Source: Methanothrix sp. (GTDB lineage: Archaea > Halobacteriota > Methanosarcinia > Methanotrichales > Methanotrichaceae). From it: 5,822 nt of DNA. Shown piece after piece: positions 3,991 through 5,822 of the stretch. The stretch's first letter is position 1. Each line of letters opens with the position of its first letter. Made by a program: the position numbers and the translations under genes. The notes under the pieces are model-generated. The model was given only the letters and a program-made list of their open reading frames with translations. It was not told where the DNA came from and made no database searches. The stretch lies in assembly GCA_028708055.1 (NCBI GenBank), contig JAQVZT010000174.1, positions 1-5,822 on the forward strand, in the 5' to 3' direction.

Positions 3991-5538
3991 TTATGAGGCT
4001 ATGAGACTGTCTTCGATTGGACAGCTGCAAGCCAGCCATTCTTTTTCTGGGCTTATGGTCTTGTTAGCCCACCTCCATCTTGCCCCTCCTGTCAGGCTGA
4101 AGTTTCCGGTCAGATGCGTATCGGCAAATCCGCCTGGCCAGTAAGCAGTGCGGTCAGCCTGGCCCTGGAAGGCGGCAGAGGTCTCAAGATAAGAGAGAGT
4201 CTTGCCCAACTGTGTCTGATAGCTGAGGTTCAGGTCCTGGCCTTCGTAGTATCTATCACTCCATGAAATGTCCCGGTAATCGTTCTCCGCCCTCAGATTG
4301 GCTGACCAGTCTCCTTGTAGGAAAAGCGGTGTGCTATTTGGGGATTGGTTAATGGTGCAGGGTGAGAATTCGGCAAGGATCTGGCGCTCAGCGCTGATGC
4401 TGGCGGAATTGTATGTGAGCTTCTCATTAGACCGATAGACTCCGGACCCGTGCTCGCCGAAAGCAAGAGTGGACCCGATGATTGGCCGGATTCTTGTTGT
4501 GGCACTTGCCGAGTAGTTGAACTCGCCTGCCTCGATAAACACACGATTCGTGATAATATAGCTGTCAAATTCCGTGGAAAGCACTCCCTTGCGGGACATG
4601 AATCCATTGCCTGAGACTTGGCCGTCGATGATGCCCTTTGCGGCAGGCTTGAGGGTTCTCATCTTGATCACTATCTGTCCATGAGCGCCGGGAGGAAGAT
4701 TGTGAAAGGTCCAGGTGCCGAAAGTACCGGGGTCTGGCGAGGGATAAGCGGCAATGAATACTGTTTTGGGGTCGAATATTTCTTTGACGATTACATCGAC
4801 CGACTCCATGCCATTATTTCCATAGGTTATTGTGTAGGTTATAAGGCCGCCAGGAGTCGCGGAAGACGGTCCATCTTTGATATCCTCCTTTTCCAGAGGC
4901 TCGAAACTTATTATCTCATCGCCTATCCTGATGTAATCGATAAGTGCGGATGTCTGAGATACATTGATCTCTTTGTCCTTGTAGACTGTGATGTAAATCT
5001 TCACAATTCTCTCATTGCCTAGCCGGCTCTTGCAGTCATCCAAGGATCCCATCGGAAAGTCGTTGTCTTTGTACTTATTATATTGAAGATCAAACCCATC
5101 CAGTTCATTCCAGGTATTGCTGGACATTCCTGCCTCGGAGCATGTTTTTTTCTCGGAGATGATCCTCGCATCACCTGCGTTCTTGCTGCTGTAGCTATCG
5201 TCCCCATCGCCGTCAAGATAAAGCTCAACCTGAATCGATCCATCACCTGACAGCGGATTTACCCACATGCTGAGCTGATCAAGATCTTCAAATTGCAGAG
5301 GCGGATCGGGATAAATATAAATCCTGGCATAATTTCCTTCACGATTTATTGTCAGCTCTGCACTGTTGTCGCCATGAAACCCATGATAGGCAGAGACAGA
5401 CGCATCTGCATTCTTCAGTCGGCTCAGATGATAATCCATATTGGTAAGGCCGTTAGAACTCAATATGATCGCCTGAAGACAAATCAAGACAATTAGCATA
5501 CCGCTCAGCGATCGATTGAAGTGCAATAGCTTGTCCAT
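3991..5538 (-). CDS. Exported surface protein with DUF11 domain
   Basis: A 515-residue protein from the ATG at 5538. That start gives a proper signal sequence: MDKLLHFNR, then a hydrophobic run SGMLIVLICLQAIILSS. The frame continues upstream to ATG 5616 and TTG 5619, but these would add 26-27 residues before the signal. Residues about 48-212 look like a beta-rich carbohydrate-binding-like domain, with LDGDGDDSYSS (109-119) resembling a calcium loop. Residues about 229-305 are a DUF11 domain (PGGLITYTITYGNNG, then LPPGAHGQIVIKM). From about 343 comes a C-terminal region seen in methanogen surface proteins (TTRIRPIIGSTLAFGEHGSG). From memory, longer relatives continue with further DUF11 domains; this one ends soon after LTGNFSLTGGARW in an unremarkable tail. 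No C-terminal membrane helix, PGF-CTERM or sorting motif is visible. No clear Shine-Dalgarno precedes 5538. The role is probably surface binding or adhesion, which is inference. Confidence 0.82.
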   Translation of the reverse strand: MDKLLHFNRSLSGMLIVLICLQAIILSSNGLTNMDYHLSRLKNADASVSAYHGFHGDNSAELTINREGNYARIYIYPDPPLQFEDLDQLSMWVNPLSGDGSIQVELYLDGDGDDSYSSKNAGDARIISEKKTCSEAGMSSNTWNELDGFDLQYNKYKDNDFPMGSLDDCKSRLGNERIVKIYITVYKDKEINVSQTSALIDYIRIGDEIISFEPLEKEDIKDGPSSATPGGLITYTITYGNNGMESVDVIVKEIFDPKTVFIAAYPSPDPGTFGTWTFHNLPPGAHGQIVIKMRTLKPAAKGIIDGQVSGNGFMSRKGVLSTEFDSYIITNRVFIEAGEFNYSASATTRIRPIIGSTLAFGEHGSGVYRSNEKLTYNSASISAERQILAEFSPCTINQSPNSTPLFLQGDWSANLRAENDYRDISWSDRYYEGQDLNLSYQTQLGKTLSYLETSAAFQGQADRTAYWPGGFADTHLTGNFSLTGGARWRWANKTISPEKEWLACSCPIEDSLIAS

Positions 5539-5640
5539 ACATTTGCATATTTTAGTGACTGTAGAAAAAGAATTCGCTCGACAAGACAATGATCGCCATA
5601 TTTGGCCAGTCTGCATCAATTCATCTTAACCGCAGACGAC

Positions 5641-5690
5641 CTAGATCAAGCCTACATAACATCTACATGAAAAAAAGGATTATTAACTCT
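5641..5690 (-). promoter_or_regulatory. Promoter-like element upstream of the DUF11 gene, second copy of 2935-2985
   Basis: On the minus strand, GTTAATAAT (TATA-like, about 5679-5687) is followed by CCTTTTTTTCA and, 20 bases on, by ATCTAG. The order and spacing equal those at 2935-2985. RNA would start near 5657, giving a leader of about 120 bases to the ATG at 5538 or about 40 to the ATG at 5616. In the plus direction the same core could drive whatever lies to the right. Confidence 0.4.
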
Positions 5691-5691
5691 G

Positions 5692-5812
5692 CCGGTAACC
5701 ACTATTCAGCGGGATAGGAGAGTGGGGACTTATCCTTACCGCCTGGGCAGGAGGAAGGGGAAAGGGGGCTAGCCTCCTGCTCAGAATCCCTTGAATTTGT
5801 GAGTTTTACCGG
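5692..5812 (+). other. Gene-free stretch with strong potential RNA structure; possible ncRNA or leader
   Basis: No convincing reading frame is present from 5620 to the window end. A 12-bp stem with one G-U pair forms between 5743-5754 (CTGGGCAGGAGG) and 5773-5784 (CCTCCTGCTCAG), around a purine-rich loop of 18. CCGGTAA (5692-5698) can pair with TTACCGG (5806-5812) as a closing stem. GGATA (5712-5716) can pair with TATCC (5731-5735), or CCACT (5699-5703) with AGTGG (5721-5725). GAATCC (5784-5789) and GGATTC (5816-5821) form a competing inverted repeat. I do not recognise it as tRNA, RNase P RNA, SRP RNA or a known riboswitch. A conserved leader of a gene to the right is equally possible. Confidence 0.35.
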
Positions 5813-5822
5813 GTTGGATTCG

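Noticed and set aside
4618..5022. 134-codon plus-strand frame inside the DUF11 gene
   Set aside because: It lies wholly antisense to a gene with recognisable domains and has no ribosome binding site.
5539..5619. N-terminal extension of the DUF11 protein to TTG 5619 or ATG 5616
   Set aside because: It would put 26-27 residues, including two Cys, before a complete signal peptide. It is not fully excluded, because no Shine-Dalgarno supports 5538 either.
5747..5822. RNase P RNA, SRP RNA or tRNA
   Set aside because: GGAGGAAGG and GGTTGGATTC look superficially like RNase P and T-arm motifs, but the required neighbouring bases and helices are absent.

Overview
The window looks like a chromosomal piece of a methanogenic euryarchaeon, most likely a Methanothrix (Methanosaeta) relative. 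The archaeal assignment is firm. It rests on an archaeosortase A gene next to archaetidylserine synthesis genes, an archaeal-type dihydroneopterin aldolase (MptD, methanopterin pathway), a stand-alone GMP synthase ATPase subunit, a DUF11-type surface protein, and TATA/BRE-like promoters with U-tract terminators. The genus is inferred from general resemblance and was not tested.

Region 1 (1-1881, + strand) is a compact operon. It holds the 3' end of artA, then pssD (archaetidylserine decarboxylase), pssA (archaetidylserine synthase) and mptD. artA/pssD and pssD/pssA are joined by ATGA stop/start overlaps. PssA makes archaetidylserine from CDP-archaeol and serine, and PssD decarboxylates it to archaetidylethanolamine. 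In haloarchaea these two enzymes are needed for ArtA-dependent lipid anchoring of PGF-CTERM proteins, so the first three genes form one cell-surface module. mptD is the puzzle of the window. Its conserved N-terminus is encoded inside and across the end of pssA, yet that frame has no ATG, GTG or TTG start. Either an ACG start behind a near-perfect Shine-Dalgarno sequence, or a -1 frameshift on an A_AAA_AAG heptamer three bases before the pssA stop, would solve it.

Region 2 (1882-2888) contains guaAb on the minus strand, convergent with mptD and followed by two U-tracts.

Region 3 (2889-3199) is a 311-base divergent intergenic stretch with much visible structure: a promoter-like element that recurs at 5641-5690, two hairpins in tandem (one a perfect 10-bp stem), and three CGCAAATAWW units at a 10-base period. 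It leads into a small secreted protein of unknown function (3200-3853, + strand) with a good Shine-Dalgarno site and a clear hairpin plus T-tract terminator.

Region 4 (3926-5538) starts with a 14-base tandem repeat. It is mostly a minus-strand exported surface protein with a calcium-loop-like Asp cluster, a DUF11 domain and a methanogen-type C-terminal region, and no visible cell-wall anchor.

Region 5 (5539-5822) has no convincing gene. It carries the second copy of the promoter-like element and a G-rich stretch that can fold into a 12-bp hairpin inside a possible 7-bp closing stem. This could be a non-coding RNA or the leader of a gene beyond the window.
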